A DNA stretch of 64,000 bases from SAR86 cluster bacterium AG-390-O18. GTDB taxonomy: Bacteria; Pseudomonadota; Gammaproteobacteria; Magnimaribacterales; AG-339-G14. The position numbers and the translations under genes were made by a program. Below are positions 8,479-17,144 of the stretch, piece by piece. The notes beneath the pieces are model-generated. The model did not search any database and was not told where the DNA came from. It saw only the letters and a list, made by a program, of their open reading frames with translations. Every line of letters starts with the position of its first letter. The stretch's first letter is position 1. Location of the stretch: contig QCHF01000001.1 of assembly GCA_003279605.1 (NCBI GenBank), forward strand, positions 538,075 through 602,074. The letters run 5' to 3'.

Positions 8479-9096
8479 TCATTCAATTTGCATACTCGGT
8501 CTTGAAGAAACTTCCTCATGCCATCGATGCAGATTCTTTAAATCTTCATTTGGTTTTAAATCTACCATTTCAGAAGCAAAATCTATTGCTGATACTAATG
8601 TAATATCTGCAATAGTAAAGCGTTCCCCTGCAACGAAATTATTTAAACCAAATTCTTGATCTAACCGCTCATAAAAAGTTCTAACATTTTTATCGCTTAC
8701 AGCTTTTGCGTCAGGTATTTGGTCGAAAATGCCTAAACTACCTACTATAGGGCCATTAACCCAAGATACTCCTATTTGAGTCCAAAGTTCAAATTCAATA
8801 TGTCTATTTCGACTTTCAATGTAAGCTATTTCATAAGCATCTTTGCCGAATAAATTAGGCTCAGGCTTAATAAGTTCCAAATAACGACAAATGGCTACAG
8901 ATTCAGAAATGCATTCACCATTTTCAAGTTCCAATACAGGAATCTTTCCGCTGGGATTTTTGGTCAAAAACTCAGGAGTTTTATGCTCTCTTTTTGTCAT
9001 ATCGCAATTGACGAGTTCCAATTCAATATCCTTCTCATGAGCAAATATTTTTACTCTTCTGGGATTTGGAGCTTTTGGAAAATTATACAGTTTCAT
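8479..9096 (-). CDS. glutathione S-transferase family protein
   Basis: A 205-residue GST with both domains: first strand MKLYNFPKAPNPRRVKIFAHE, the cis-Pro segment NPSGKIPVLELENGECISESVAICRYLE with the glutathione-binding Glu-Ser, and helical-domain motif FVAGERFTIADITLVSAIDF. The length is typical. The PNPRRV segment sits where Tyr/Ser/Cys classes carry the catalytic residue, so the activating group is unclear. It is preceded by the CoA-transferase gene 23 bp away and followed by the DUF2306-like gene. The substrate is unknown; context suggests a shared detoxification or ether/epoxide-cleavage pathway. Confidence 0.85.
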   Translation of the reverse strand: MKLYNFPKAPNPRRVKIFAHEKDIELELVNCDMTKREHKTPEFLTKNPSGKIPVLELENGECISESVAICRYLELIKPEPNLFGKDAYEIAYIESRNRHIEFELWTQIGVSWVNGPIVGSLGIFDQIPDAKAVSDKNVRTFYERLDQEFGLNNFVAGERFTIADITLVSAIDFASEMVDLKPNEDLKNLHRWHEEVSSRPSMQIE

Positions 9097-9119
9097 TTTT
9101 TGTCATTCGTGCAGTTGGT

Positions 9120-10307
9120 CTATTCTGAGACGAAAAGTTTTTTTTCAGAAACAAGAGAAGAAATTTTTTCTTCTGAGTAACCAAGATTTAAGAGGATTTC
9201 TTTGCTATGTTCTCCTAGCTTTGGCGCTGGCCTTAATATTTCGCTAGGAGTTTTTTCAAATCTAGCAGCAGGTCTAGCTTGGCGAACTTCACCAAATTCT
9301 TCGTAATTCAACTTAAGAACAGATTGGTTGGCAATGATTTGTTCATTACCTAATAATTCCATACGGTCTAATAACGGCGCACTTGGAACACCTTCTGCTT
9401 TAAAGCGAGCAAGAATTTTTTCGCTTTCCCACTTCGAAATTTCTACTCCTGTGATTTCTTTTCTTTCTTGAGCATTACTTACTCTTCCTGCAGGTGTAGC
9501 AAACCGCTCATCCTCTATCAAATCCTCTCTTTCCAAAGCTTTGCACATTCCTTGCCATTCTGAGTCAGATACTGCACCTGCAGTAATGAATCTATCTTTC
9601 GCTTCATAGATTAGATCTTGTGAGCCTTGAAGTTTTCTAACGTCAACTTCATTTTCGGCAAAAACAATTCCAGCCATTCCTTCGGGCCAAAAAAATGAAA
9701 TCATTGAATCTAGCATGGACAATTCAATGTGTTGGCTTATTCCTTGTTTTTCTCTTGCATAAAGAGCAGATGAAATTGCTTGAGCAGCAGTAAGGGAAGT
9801 AACTTTATCCGCAATGATAATTCGAAACATTTTTGGTCGGCCAGTGTCTCGATCTGCTTGTATGTCTGTAGCCCCAGACAAAGCTTGAATGACAGGATCA
9901 TAGACTCTTGAATTTGCATAAGGTCCTTCATTACCAAAACCACTTATGGAAAGATAAATAATATCTTGGTTGATCTTTCTTATTACTTTTTCACCAAAGC
10001 CCATTCTATCGATAGCACCAGGTCGAAAATTTTGCATAAAAACATCCGCATCTTCTGCAAGCTTAAAAAGGATTTCTTTTCCCTCTTGAGACTTAAGATC
10101 CAATGCAATAGATTTTTTTCCCCTATTACAGGAAAAAAATACCGGATTTACTCCGTTATGGGTTGCGGCCATATGCCTGACTAATTCTCCTGAGACGGGT
10201 TCAACCTTGATAACTTCAGCGCCTTGATCAGCTAAAATCATTGCGCCAACCGGACCAGATACCATGCTGGTAAGGTCCAAAACTTTTACTCCTTTTAAAG
10301 GTCCCAT
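9120..10307 (-). CDS. CaiB/BaiF family III CoA-transferase
   Basis: A 395-residue protein typical of family III CoA-transferases, which move CoA between carboxylic acids through an aspartyl-CoA thioester. The start MGPLKGVKVLDLTSMVSGP, the segment DQGAEVIKVEP and NRGKKSIALDLKSQEGKE are hallmark N-terminal sequences. Asp167 in IIIADKVTSL aligns with the catalytic Asp of the family (Asp169 of formyl-CoA transferase). The C-terminal VPSAPLLDRMELLGNEQI region matches the small domain. Acid specificity cannot be read; it could activate a carboxylate made by the neighbouring oxidative and GST enzymes. It sits 8 bp after another GST gene in a leftward series. Confidence 0.88.
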   Translation of the reverse strand: MGPLKGVKVLDLTSMVSGPVGAMILADQGAEVIKVEPVSGELVRHMAATHNGVNPVFFSCNRGKKSIALDLKSQEGKEILFKLAEDADVFMQNFRPGAIDRMGFGEKVIRKINQDIIYLSISGFGNEGPYANSRVYDPVIQALSGATDIQADRDTGRPKMFRIIIADKVTSLTAAQAISSALYAREKQGISQHIELSMLDSMISFFWPEGMAGIVFAENEVDVRKLQGSQDLIYEAKDRFITAGAVSDSEWQGMCKALEREDLIEDERFATPAGRVSNAQERKEITGVEISKWESEKILARFKAEGVPSAPLLDRMELLGNEQIIANQSVLKLNYEEFGEVRQARPAARFEKTPSEILRPAPKLGEHSKEILLNLGYSEEKISSLVSEKKLFVSE

Positions 10308-10315
10308 TTTTTTTA

Positions 10316-10945
10316 TTAGTTTGAATAATTTATTTTCATCGCTTTTTGATAGGCGGTCCTTAAAGCTATTCTATCTCGATATTGTGTAACATTATCCGGT
10401 AAAGAAAACTCATAAAAAATCGCCCAATCCAAACAAGTCATCAAAAAAATATCAGCTAGGCCAAATCCATCTTTGAGAATGGTTTTTCTAGAATTTAAGT
10501 GATTCTCTACAACATGAATTTGACGCATAAAATATTCCCTACAAGCGTCCACCACAATTGGCGACTCGCCATAAATATCTTTCAAATCATAATGCCTTCT
10601 CATGACATAAAGAGAGGTTTCGTCTAATTCTCCATAGATAAAATTACACCATTCGTCTTCCTTAGAAACATCAATCTCATCCCTTGGGATAAAAATTTTC
10701 TCAGAAGCAAAGTTTTTTTGTAAATACCTACAAATTGCTAGACTTTCTGATAGTTTCAATTCCTTGTGCTCCATAGCTGGTATTTTTTGCTTTGGATTGA
10801 TTTGAGTAAATTCTTCTGTTTGAGTTTCTCCAGTTCGAGGTCCAATTGGAATTAATTCATAATTTATTTCCAATTCTTCAGCCATCCATATTGGTCTAAG
10901 AGTTCTTGCAGTCCCTGCCCCCCAGAGTTTGATGGATTTGTTCAT
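10316..10945 (-). CDS. glutathione S-transferase family protein
   Basis: A 209-residue GST fold: first strand SIKLWGAGTARTLRPIWMAEEL, cis-Pro region NPKQKIPAMEHKELKLSESLAICRYLQ, and C-terminal ILKDGFGLADIFLMTCLDWA. I set the start at ATG 10945, which follows the stop of the PAP2 gene by 4 bp. A longer in-frame reading to 11002 would run through the end of the PAP2 gene and adds a non-GST leader. There is no clear ribosome site, so translational coupling to the upstream gene is likely. The substrate is unknown. Confidence 0.82.
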   Translation of the reverse strand: MNKSIKLWGAGTARTLRPIWMAEELEINYELIPIGPRTGETQTEEFTQINPKQKIPAMEHKELKLSESLAICRYLQKNFASEKIFIPRDEIDVSKEDEWCNFIYGELDETSLYVMRRHYDLKDIYGESPIVVDACREYFMRQIHVVENHLNSRKTILKDGFGLADIFLMTCLDWAIFYEFSLPDNVTQYRDRIALRTAYQKAMKINYSN

Positions 10946-10949
10946 CTGT

Positions 10950-11807
10950 TCAGTTTGCAAGATTAAATAATTTCCAAAATCTTGGAATAACCCAAGAAAC
11001 AAAAATTGAGAAGAATAGACCCAAGGAATAACTGTATAAAATAGATATTAATCCGGATAACTCCACGAGCCCTTCAAGTTGAAAGAGAAATATCATTGTA
11101 AAAAAAACTGCCAAGGTACTTATTAGAGACAATAAGAGTTTAATTAAATTATTTGATGCAATAACTAAGTTTGAGGCTCCTAGGAACCATCCGGTCATAG
11201 CTCCCAATAACCAATTGGATATCTCATGCTCTTCATGTGATGGATAGAGCAAATGAACAAAAAATTGAAAAGCAATAAGAATAAAAAACCAAGATAACTT
11301 ATCAAATTTTTCATAAAGCTTATAAACGACAGCATAATGCCAAAGCAAAAGAATAAAACCACCAATTAAAAGACCTGCAACCACATCTCCCAAATCATGC
11401 ACGCCTAAATACATTCTGCTAAAAGCAACTAACAAGATGAAAGTTATAGCTCCCATAGATATGAATTTATTTTTTAGTTCATAAGCCAAAAGTCCCCAAA
11501 GAGTTACGGCAATTTGAGCATGTCCACTTGGCCAACCATAACTAGTTCCAGTTCCTCCATCCAACATGAAGTCTGCTGGAGGTCTAGGATCCTGAAAGAG
11601 ATCTTTTAAAAAACTGTTCACTACTGCAGAAATAAACAGCAGCATAGCAACTCTAGAGAATCTTTGAGGCGACCAAAAAAAATACCCAAAAGCTATGAAT
11701 AAAAATAAAAAGATTGGGTAACCAGTTAAAGAAACATTGTAAAAAAAGAAATTAAAAAAAGGAGTTCTTATTCCTTCAACCCACGATAAGTCATTCCAAA
11801 TAGCCAT
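10950..11807 (-). CDS. PAP2-family membrane phosphatase
   Basis: A 285-residue membrane protein with the three phosphatase signature blocks of the PAP2/acid-phosphatase superfamily: KDLFQDPRP (KX6RP), WPSGHAQ (PSGH) and SRMYLGVHDLGDV (SRX5HX3D). About eight hydrophobic helices surround the active site, which in family members faces the periplasm and removes phosphate from lipid phosphates such as undecaprenyl pyrophosphate or phosphatidate. The C-terminal half (from about residue 175) adds extra helices beyond the usual six. It sits between two GST-fold genes, 10 bp downstream of the first and 4 bp upstream of the second, so it is co-transcribed with genes of no obvious functional link. Confidence 0.85.
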   Translation of the reverse strand: MAIWNDLSWVEGIRTPFFNFFFYNVSLTGYPIFLFLFIAFGYFFWSPQRFSRVAMLLFISAVVNSFLKDLFQDPRPPADFMLDGGTGTSYGWPSGHAQIAVTLWGLLAYELKNKFISMGAITFILLVAFSRMYLGVHDLGDVVAGLLIGGFILLLWHYAVVYKLYEKFDKLSWFFILIAFQFFVHLLYPSHEEHEISNWLLGAMTGWFLGASNLVIASNNLIKLLLSLISTLAVFFTMIFLFQLEGLVELSGLISILYSYSLGLFFSIFVSWVIPRFWKLFNLAN

Positions 11808-11817
11808 CTTTTAATTT

Positions 11818-12627
11818 TTAAACAGGATCTCCGCCAAGAACAGCAGGAGTTTCACAATAAGTTTTTAAAATGTAGTCTCGATGAGAAAGAATTCTATCAC
11901 TCAAAACCTCTTTAATTTCTGGAATCTTGGAATTTGCTTCAAAGAAAAAAAGCATCCCCTCATTTTGTTTAGTCTTAGGCATAATTTCTAAAGACGCTGG
12001 AAGAATTGTCATGCTGATAGTTGACCAATAAATATCTACTGCGGAAATTTTATCGCCAATTAAATATTTAGAACCTTTTTCTTCTTGCTTTTTTAACTGA
12101 AGGTTGATCAGTTTAATGATTTCTGCCATTTTACTTGGAGCTTTGGAACTTGCACCGTCGCTATAGCCATATTTTCTTGCGAGCTGACCATCAGATAAAA
12201 TTCTCATATTCCAAACAAGGCCATCTTCACCCAAAATTATGGCGCACAACCCAAACATATCTGCCCTTTCCTGGAAATCATCTGGAATCAAATTTATGCT
12301 ATCCGAAGAGCCAATCTCCTCTGCCAAAGCAAGTTGTTCTATCCAGACGTTTCTAGGACGCTCTTCATTATGAAACATCGTAGGCAAAGAAGTTTGGCTG
12401 GTAAGTTCGTAAAGTTTAGCTTGACGATCTTTACCGGTTTTTTTATCTATACCCATAAAGGGATGTAGAGTTCTTATAATTTTAATTTTTTTTACATAAC
12501 AAATGTTTTTTAAAGCTTCCGCATAGATTGCCTGAATTCCAGGAACGAAAGTGATTCTAGTTCCTTCTTTCATTTTTGCAGCTTCTTCAAGCGAAATGAA
12601 TTCTGGTGATTTAGTTTTTATAGTCAT
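11818..12627 (-). CDS. GST-fold protein (divergent)
   Basis: A 269-residue protein recognisable as GST-like mainly by its helical C-terminal domain, KYLIGDKISAVDIYWSTISM, which matches the conserved GD-aaD capping motif. The N-terminal domain (residues about 23-95) has a thioredoxin-like layout (TRITFVPGIQAIYAEALKN, TSLPTMFHNEERPRNVWIEQL), but the usual SES/ESxAI motif is replaced by RNVWIEQLALAE, so glutathione binding may be altered. It heads the leftward GST run, and AAGGAGAG lies seven bases before ATG. It may be a non-catalytic or specialised member. Confidence 0.65.
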   Translation of the reverse strand: MTIKTKSPEFISLEEAAKMKEGTRITFVPGIQAIYAEALKNICYVKKIKIIRTLHPFMGIDKKTGKDRQAKLYELTSQTSLPTMFHNEERPRNVWIEQLALAEEIGSSDSINLIPDDFQERADMFGLCAIILGEDGLVWNMRILSDGQLARKYGYSDGASSKAPSKMAEIIKLINLQLKKQEEKGSKYLIGDKISAVDIYWSTISMTILPASLEIMPKTKQNEGMLFFFEANSKIPEIKEVLSDRILSHRDYILKTYCETPAVLGGDPV

Positions 12628-12692
12628 ATTCTCTCCTTGATACGTCCGAGATTAAATTAAACAATTTAGGTATTTTTTACAAGCAAAGACTC

Positions 12693-12721
12693 TTAGTTAC
12701 TCACTATTTATTGTGTATAGT
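12693..12721 (+). promoter_or_regulatory. putative sigma-70 promoter of the enoyl-CoA hydratase gene
   Basis: TTAGTT at 12693-12698 and TATAGT at 12716-12721 are separated by 17 bp, and the GTG start lies 32 bp beyond the -10. The match to consensus is moderate. It is the best candidate in the 125 bp divergent region, which is otherwise plain AT-rich sequence. Confidence 0.4.
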
Positions 12722-12752
12722 ATTTTGAAAAATAAAATTTTAGGAAATTATT

Positions 12753-13475
12753 GTGATTGAACTAGAAAAAAAAGAATCCATTTATCATTTATATATGAAC
12801 GCTGGCGAAAATCGTTGGAATACTTCGTTTGTTAGAAAGTTTTCTGAAGCATTAGATGAAATTGAAAAAGATGAGGGTCCAGGGGCATTAGTGACATCCT
12901 CAAAAGATCCTAAATTCTTTTCAAATGGTTTAGATCTAGATTGGATGCAAGATCCTGAAGGTCATTCGGAAGGCGGAGATAGAGAAGTTTTTGGTGAAGA
13001 ATTCATGTACTTAATGGGAAGGATTATTACTTTACCAATCCCAAGTATTTGTGCGATTAATGGTCATGCTTTTGGTGCGGGCTTTATGTTGGCTCTCTCA
13101 CATGATATTAGATTGATGAGAGAGGATCGAGGATTTATCTGCGCTAATGAAATGCAACTTGGATTTAAAATACCAAGACCAGAATTGGCTTTATTTAGAC
13201 ATAAAATTCCTGCGAATTCATTTTTTGAGACCGTTCAATTGTCCAAGCGTTGGACTGGAGAAGCTGCTTTCGCTGCTGGAATTGTTCAGGGTAAAGGTTC
13301 GTTTGAAGAATTACCCGATATAGCAATAAAAAAAGCAGAAGAATTGGCTCCTCTTGCAAAAGATAGAAAACATTATGCTGCTCAAAAAGAAATGCTGTAT
13401 GGAGAAAACGCAGCTATAAATTTAAACCATGGACCAGCACATATGTTGAAAAATTCAAAAAAATTTGAAGTTTAA
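12753..13475 (+). CDS. enoyl-CoA hydratase/isomerase family protein
   Basis: A 240-residue crotonase-fold protein beginning with GTG, with AGGAAA eight bases upstream. The CoA-binding and oxyanion-hole segments are visible as FFSNGLDLDWM (about 55-65) and ICAINGHAFGAGFMLALSHDIRLM (about 97-120). The position that holds Glu in hydratases follows as EMQLGFKIP. The short length and the N-terminal IYHLYMNAGENRWN resemble plant and bacterial delta3,delta2-enoyl-CoA isomerases and related divergent members more than FadB-type hydratases. It probably acts on an acyl-CoA in fatty-acid or side-chain degradation. It is a single rightward gene facing a convergent dehydrogenase. Confidence 0.8.
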   Translation: MIELEKKESIYHLYMNAGENRWNTSFVRKFSEALDEIEKDEGPGALVTSSKDPKFFSNGLDLDWMQDPEGHSEGGDREVFGEEFMYLMGRIITLPIPSICAINGHAFGAGFMLALSHDIRLMREDRGFICANEMQLGFKIPRPELALFRHKIPANSFFETVQLSKRWTGEAAFAAGIVQGKGSFEELPDIAIKKAEELAPLAKDRKHYAAQKEMLYGENAAINLNHGPAHMLKNSKKFEV

Positions 13476-13527
13476 TTACGACAATTATGTTTCAACCAAA
13501 AAAAGAAAGATAAATGTGAAATAAGCT

Positions 13528-14463
13528 TTAGGATATTCCCAAACCTATAAAAATATTTTCAATTGACTTCGAATGTACCTTTCTGAATACATCAGGACTT
13601 GCATTTGAGTTATGAGGGCTTAAGTAAACGTTATCAAACTTCTTTAAAGGACTGTCATCGCTTAATGGCTCTTCCTCAAAAACATCTAGACAAGCGCCGC
13701 CAATTTTCTTCTGATCTAAGGCAATTATCAAATGCTCTTCTTTTATAATTGAACCTCTAGCAGTATTTATTACAATAGAGTCTTCCTTCATAAGATTAAA
13801 TTCATTGTTGCTAAACATGTGTTTTGAAGTCTTATTTAAATCACAATGTATGGAGATAAAGTCGGAATCTTTTAAAAGAGTTTCGAAAGAGACATTTTGA
13901 AGATTAGGTATATTGCTCTCTATGTCTCTAATATCAAAATATAAAACTGTCATGCCTAAAGCACTTGCCTTTCTAGCCAATTCGCTACCAATGTGTCCTA
14001 ATCCAACTATTCCAAGTGTTCTTTCACTTAGTGTAAAGGAAGGAATTTTTGACCAATTATTATTTCGGACAACATAATCTTTTTCATTTATCTTTCTAGA
14101 AATCATTAAAATATAAGCTAAAACAGTATCAGATAAGGGCGCTGCAAATACATCCAAAACTTTTAAAACCTTTATTTTAAGTTTCTTGGCAGCAATGGAA
14201 TCAATAGAATCTATTCCTGTTCCCCATTTAGATATCACTTTTAGGTTCTTTGATTTATTTAAAACTTTGGCATTTAGATCATCATCTCCGCATAAAATAC
14301 CATCTGCATCTTTAAGTAAAGTTATGAGCTCCTCTTCATTAAGAGATTCAGCTACATCGAATTCTGGCTTAAAAAGCTCTACTCCCTTTTCTAGACATAA
14401 GTCTTTATATTCTTCTATATGAGGCAGGATAGGGGGGGCAGAAACCAATACTTTAAAACTCAT
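13528..14463 (-). CDS. D-isomer-specific 2-hydroxyacid dehydrogenase
   Basis: A 311-residue NAD-dependent dehydrogenase of the SerA/2-hydroxyacid family. The nucleotide-binding domain shows LGIVGLGHIGSELARKA with the acidic YFDIRD after beta-2. The catalytic Arg lies in NTARGSIIKEEHL, and the acid/base pair in CLDVFEEEPL and SPHNSNA. The substrate-binding N-terminal domain includes KWGTGIDSIDS. It is last in a five-gene leftward unit and its start overlaps the stop of the KdsB-like gene by one base. In that setting it may oxidise or reduce a 2-hydroxy acid that is a precursor of an unusual sugar acid; D-3-phosphoglycerate is the alternative. The specific substrate is inferred. Confidence 0.82.
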   Translation of the reverse strand: MSFKVLVSAPPILPHIEEYKDLCLEKGVELFKPEFDVAESLNEEELITLLKDADGILCGDDDLNAKVLNKSKNLKVISKWGTGIDSIDSIAAKKLKIKVLKVLDVFAAPLSDTVLAYILMISRKINEKDYVVRNNNWSKIPSFTLSERTLGIVGLGHIGSELARKASALGMTVLYFDIRDIESNIPNLQNVSFETLLKDSDFISIHCDLNKTSKHMFSNNEFNLMKEDSIVINTARGSIIKEEHLIIALDQKKIGGACLDVFEEEPLSDDSPLKKFDNVYLSPHNSNASPDVFRKVHSKSIENIFIGLGIS

Positions 14464-15206
14464 TAAAGATATTCCTCTATTAGACTGTCTTCTTTCATTA
14501 ATAATCTTACTTCTTCTAAATCTTCTGGTGTATCTACGCTTATCTTTGCTTGATTGATTTCCACCAATCTTATCTTAACTCCGTTTTCAGTTAATCTAAG
14601 GAAATGGTTATCTTCAATAATCTCCAAAGGAGTTTGCTTCCATTCAAGATATTTTTCTAACCAAATTTTACGGTGGGGCACTATAAAACAAAGCTTCCAA
14701 AAAAATTGACGATCTTTCATATAAAAATGAGGAATGTCTGATCTAGACGAATAAATAAGGTCATTATTTGAATCCATTACCGCTTTAAAATCTGACGGGC
14801 TATTTATTTTTGAAAACTTAGTTATGCCCATAGATACTTGAATCTCGGAATCATCTAAAAGTGGTTGAGTTATTTTATCTATATGATCAGGATAAAGAAG
14901 AGGCTCATCTCCTTGTATGTTTACTACGATTTCAGAATCAATAAGTTTACAAGCCTCCCCAGCCCTTTCAGAACTATTTTTATGTTCCCTAGAAGTCATT
15001 ATGCTCTTTATACCGAAACTTTCTGCAACTTCTTGGATTTCCTTACTATCTGTGGCTACGTAAACATCATCAAGAGTTTTGGATAACAGTGCTCTCTTGC
15101 AAGTATGAATTATCATTGGAAGGCCACAAATGTCAGCTAACGCCTTTCCTGGTAATCTTTTTGACTCAAGTCTTGCTGGAACAATCCCTACAACTTTAGT
15201 ATTCAT
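14463..15206 (-). CDS. kdsB: CMP-sugar synthetase, KdsB-like (3-deoxy-manno-octulosonate cytidylyltransferase family)
   Basis: A 247-residue cytidylyltransferase. The N-terminus VGIVPARLESKRLPGKALAD is the KdsB nucleotide-binding signature, and VVNIQGDEPLLYPDHI and the C-terminal ISVDTPEDLEEVRLLM also match. KdsB activates Kdo to CMP-Kdo for lipid A core assembly. Here the gene sits between a DegT aminotransferase and a 2-hydroxyacid dehydrogenase, overlapping each neighbour by a single base, which recalls the Shewanella cluster that makes 8-amino-Kdo. It may therefore activate an aminated Kdo-like acid rather than Kdo itself. The family call is firm; the exact sugar is inferred. Confidence 0.8.
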   Translation of the reverse strand: MNTKVVGIVPARLESKRLPGKALADICGLPMIIHTCKRALLSKTLDDVYVATDSKEIQEVAESFGIKSIMTSREHKNSSERAGEACKLIDSEIVVNIQGDEPLLYPDHIDKITQPLLDDSEIQVSMGITKFSKINSPSDFKAVMDSNNDLIYSSRSDIPHFYMKDRQFFWKLCFIVPHRKIWLEKYLEWKQTPLEIIEDNHFLRLTENGVKIRLVEINQAKISVDTPEDLEEVRLLMKEDSLIEEYL

Positions 15207-16396
15207 CAGGAGAATAATTTATCTATGGCGTTTGTAACCCTCTCACCAATTTCTCTTGTTTCAGCAATTGTATAATTTTCATTAAATGGTATGAGAAAAG
15301 ACCTAGATAATAAATCTTCAGCATTAGGGCTTGTTCCAGGTGGATATGTTCTTTCTTGATAAGCAAAGCCTTTCCCATATTTCTTTGGTTCAATTAAAGC
15401 ATTAACACATTGATAAAGCGGTGTTGGGTTTGCATATCCATAAGCACAAATTAATTCATAATCATCTTTAAGTTTTTCAAGAAGAATATTTCTACTATCA
15501 GTATCTTTCATATAAAGAGGATAAGAATAATAAGAGCAATAAGCTCCATTTAGTTTCTTTTGAATTTGAATATGGCTTTGGTGAGAAGAAAAAATGTTGT
15601 CTAAAACCTCTGCTCTTTCTCTTTTTTTCTTAATTAATTTGTCTAGTGATTTCAATTGAGGTTTCAAAATAGCTGCTTGAATAGCATTGAATCTAACATT
15701 AGGTGCCAAGAATTCGTAAAATCTGTCTTTTAGCGGAAGGTATCGCTGCCATCCTTTATCAACTCCAATGAATGCTCTTCTGTGCAAGTCTTCTGAATTA
15801 GTTACAATAACCCCGCCTTCTCCACAAGTAATTTGCTTACTTTGTTGATAACTACCATAGGAAATATCTCCAAAACTTCCTATCTTTTTTTCATTGAACT
15901 TTGCTCCATGAGCTTGAGAAAAATCTTCCATCAAGAAAATATTATTTGCTTTACAAAATTTTGCGATTTCTTCTATGTCGGATGGATTTCCCGCTAAATG
16001 AACAACAATTATAGCCTTTGTCTTATTTGTGACTTTTTCTTTTATTGATTCTAAACTCATATTGAAAGTCTCGGGATCTAAATCTCCGAAAACAGGGATA
16101 AGATTCTCATATATAACAGGTAAAACGACTCCTATGTCTGCAACCGGAGTGATGATTATTTCACTAGAGGGAGGTAAATCTAAAGCAACTAAACAACCAT
16201 GCAGCGCTGCAGTTCCTGAAGTACAAGTAACAGAATAATTTGTATCGTAATAATCAGCTAAATCTTTTTCTAAATCTAAAACGTAATTAGAAGAATATCT
16301 TGAAAAATTTCCTGAACTTCCGATTTCAATTAGATCAGCCAATTCCTCTGATTTAAGAGGCTTCGGATATTGAAGAATAAACTCAAATCTTTTCAT
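15206..16396 (-). CDS. DegT/DnrJ/EryC1-family sugar aminotransferase
   Basis: A 396-residue PLP-dependent aminotransferase of the DegT family, which amino-transfers onto keto-sugars. Visible features are the phosphate-binding TCTSGTAALHGCLVAL, the ring-stacking/Asp region LMEDFSQAHGAKFNEKKIGSFGD, and the Schiff-base Lys187 in SYQQSKQITCGEGG. It overlaps the downstream kdsB-like gene by one base and the upstream SDR by 4 bp. In the Shewanella Kdo8N pathway an aminotransferase acts on an oxidised Kdo before CMP activation; the same order of chemistry would fit here with an SDR as the oxidant. The real substrate is unproven. Confidence 0.85.
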   Translation of the reverse strand: MKRFEFILQYPKPLKSEELADLIEIGSSGNFSRYSSNYVLDLEKDLADYYDTNYSVTCTSGTAALHGCLVALDLPPSSEIIITPVADIGVVLPVIYENLIPVFGDLDPETFNMSLESIKEKVTNKTKAIIVVHLAGNPSDIEEIAKFCKANNIFLMEDFSQAHGAKFNEKKIGSFGDISYGSYQQSKQITCGEGGVIVTNSEDLHRRAFIGVDKGWQRYLPLKDRFYEFLAPNVRFNAIQAAILKPQLKSLDKLIKKKRERAEVLDNIFSSHQSHIQIQKKLNGAYCSYYSYPLYMKDTDSRNILLEKLKDDYELICAYGYANPTPLYQCVNALIEPKKYGKGFAYQERTYPPGTSPNAEDLLSRSFLIPFNENYTIAETREIGERVTNAIDKLFS

Positions 16397-17139
16397 TTTT
16401 GCACTATATATTTCCCGCCGGATATTACAATATTTTCACCAGTAATATAGCTAGCATCCCCAGAACAAAGGAATTTCACTGTTCCTGCAACTTGCTGAGG
16501 AGTGCCTATGGATTTAAGAGAAATCGGTTTCAATAAGGAAGATTTATTCTTTTTTATATTATCGGAAGTCATTGGGGTATCAATTACTCCAGGTGTAACA
16601 CAATTAACTCTTATATCTTTTTGAGCAAGTTCATCTGCAGCTGATTTAGTAAAATTAATTACAGCAGCTTTATATGCTGCATAAATTGACCCTTCCGACA
16701 TGGGCATTATTGCAGCAAAGGAGCTTAAATTTACTATTGAAGAGCCTTTTTTCATAAAAATTGGAGCAACTTTGCAAACCAAGATAACGGGTAGGAAGTT
16801 ATTATCATGCAACTTCTTCAAAAATTCTTTTGTCATCTCAGTAATGGGACTTTGTCTCCATAAACCCACTGAGTTTATAAAGTTGTCTACTCTACCGAAG
16901 CTTTTCTTTATTTTTAAAAATGTTTCTAAAATTTTACTTTCAGAAGACATATCACAAACATAACTATGAATTTTTCTTTCAGATTTTGCTGAACTTTTAA
17001 TAGATTTAATTGCAAGTTTATTTCTAGCACTATTTCTTCCTAAAATAACTACATTTGAGCCATTGATATAAAATGCCCTTGCGATCTCAAGTCCGATACC
17101 CGAGTTACCTCCAGCTACGATAGTTAATTTTTTATCCAT
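16393..17139 (-). CDS. short-chain dehydrogenase/reductase
   Basis: A 248-residue classical SDR. The cofactor motif is AGGNSGIGLEIARAF (9-23), a slightly altered TGxxxGIG. Further motifs are a degenerate FINSVGLW in place of NNAG, LSSFAAIMP with the catalytic Ser, and IYAAYKAAVINFTKSAADEL with Tyr-x3-Lys. The C-terminus DASYITGENIVISGGKYIVQK is typical. It overlaps the DegT gene by 4 bp and follows the other SDR by 5 bp. A sugar-acid oxidoreductase role in the KdsB/DegT unit is the natural inference; a FabG-like role is the alternative. Confidence 0.82.
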   Translation of the reverse strand: MDKKLTIVAGGNSGIGLEIARAFYINGSNVVILGRNSARNKLAIKSIKSSAKSERKIHSYVCDMSSESKILETFLKIKKSFGRVDNFINSVGLWRQSPITEMTKEFLKKLHDNNFLPVILVCKVAPIFMKKGSSIVNLSSFAAIMPMSEGSIYAAYKAAVINFTKSAADELAQKDIRVNCVTPGVIDTPMTSDNIKKNKSSLLKPISLKSIGTPQQVAGTVKFLCSGDASYITGENIVISGGKYIVQK

Positions 17140-17144
17140 TGCAT

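Noticed and set aside
10946-11002. N-terminal extension of the GST gene
   Set aside because: It lies in the last codons of the PAP2 gene, shows no GST sequence, and ATG 10945 begins the conserved domain.
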